DNA of 49,682 nucleotides from positions 1-49,682 of the forward strand of contig NZ_FQXJ01000028.1 of the NCBI RefSeq assembly GCF_900129935.1, read 5' to 3'. A model generated the notes under the pieces. That model did not search any database. It was not told where the DNA came from and worked only from the letters and a program-made list of their open reading frames with translations. Numbering within the stretch: position 1 is the first letter of the stretch; every line of letters starts with the position of its first letter. The translations under genes were made by a program, and so were the position numbers. This DNA comes from Desulfosporosinus lacus DSM 15449 (lineage in GTDB: Bacteria > Bacillota > Desulfitobacteriia > Desulfitobacteriales > Desulfitobacteriaceae). This document shows positions 49,547-49,682 of the stretch, in pieces.

Positions 49547-49682
49547 TTAAGTTGCTCTTGCTAGTGTCTGTTCTAATCGATAGGAATCCTTCACATTCAT
49601 ATTCAATACGTGCGATCGGAACGTTACTCTGTCAATTAAGGCTGCAACCATGATTTCGTTTTCAAACAATTCCGTCCAACGT
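49547..49682 (-). CDS. istB: IstB-like ATP-binding protein, C-terminal part
   Basis: The last 44 or so codons of IstB, the AAA+ helper ATPase of IS21 transposition. WTELFENEIMVAALIDRVTF and RSHVLNMNVKDSYRLEQTL are the family's usual C-terminus. The 5' part, with the Walker motifs, lies outside the window, so integrity cannot be judged. Confidence 0.85.
   Translation of the reverse strand, partial: RWTELFENEIMVAALIDRVTFRSHVLNMNVKDSYRLEQTLARAT

Larger units (their letters stand above)
49355..49682 (-). mobile_element. IS21-family insertion sequence, one end only
   Basis: The element starts at TGTCAAG (49355) with four copies of an AAAATAGTGAGCCACT-like repeat (49362, 49384, 49410, 49444), the multiple terminal repeats typical of IS21 transposase binding. 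The end of the IstB gene follows on the minus strand. The rest, including IstA, lies beyond the window. Confidence 0.8.

Overview
The window reads as chromosomal DNA of a low-to-mid-GC, anaerobic, Gram-positive bacterium. AGGAGG-type ribosome binding sites are strong, there are many rho-independent hairpins, and tRNA genes encode CCA. The gene content is that of a Peptococcaceae-like Firmicute of the Desulfosporosinus/Desulfitobacterium kind: HdrD/DsrK-like and NapH-like iron-sulfur proteins, Acr3-type arsenic resistance, HelD, DUF4317, VanW and YtxH proteins. The genus is an inference from gene content. No rRNA or marker gene in the window settles it.

Layout. 1-5155: a tyrosine recombinase cut by the window edge; a MocR regulator divergent from the azlCD amino-acid exporter; a long palindrome; tRNA-Leu and tRNA-Cys; and an ADP-ribosylglycohydrolase. 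5382-7133: a membrane GGDEF plus HD-GYP protein. 7434-15335: a polyol/pentose catabolic block on the minus strand (rbsA-rbsC-rbsB-type ABC transporter, polyol dehydrogenase, xylulokinase) with its ROK regulator and a matching operator at both promoters. 15620-17976: an arsenic operon arsR-acr3-arsC plus a Cys-rich thioredoxin-like protein, headed by a 46-bp palindrome. 18117-24439: mostly single genes (VanW-like, anti-sigma-like, GNAT, radical SAM, DUF4317, potassium channel). 24788-27905: redox proteins (NapH-like, HdrD-like, ferredoxin) and a previously uncalled small Cys protein under a symmetric promoter/operator. 28141-31045: SelO and a soluble PrpR_N-type chemoreceptor. 31384-35642: a biotin operon bioF-bioB-bioD-bioA with a BirA-type operator. 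Its bioA lacks an internal block of about 58 residues, and the bioF start is disturbed. 35764-38971: a cysteine hydrolase, a broken amidase and a YtrA-like GntR/ABC operon. 39094-43345: a UbiD-type decarboxylase and HelD. 43561-44223: closely spaced hairpins and a tiny holin-like toxin candidate. 44368-49368: small membrane proteins, a cupin, YtxH, a metallophosphoesterase, a DUF3795-like remnant and a Pro/Gln/Gly-rich protein. 49355-49682: one end of an IS21-family element that has cut into that last gene.

How the parts work together. The sugar block should import a polyol or pentose, oxidise it to a ketose such as xylulose and phosphorylate it into the pentose phosphate pathway under ROK repression. 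The ars genes reduce arsenate and export arsenite. The bio genes would convert a pimeloyl thioester to biotin if bioA were intact. The redox proteins at 24.8-27.6 kb probably move electrons between the membrane quinone pool and cytoplasmic ferredoxin or thiol carriers. I found no CRISPR array, rRNA or complete mobile element, and no clear multi-gene undescribed system. The most original signals are the small regulated Cys protein at 27.8 kb, the shared ROK operator placement, the face-to-face mocR/azlC promoters, the toxin candidate at 44.0 kb, and several genes caught in decay.
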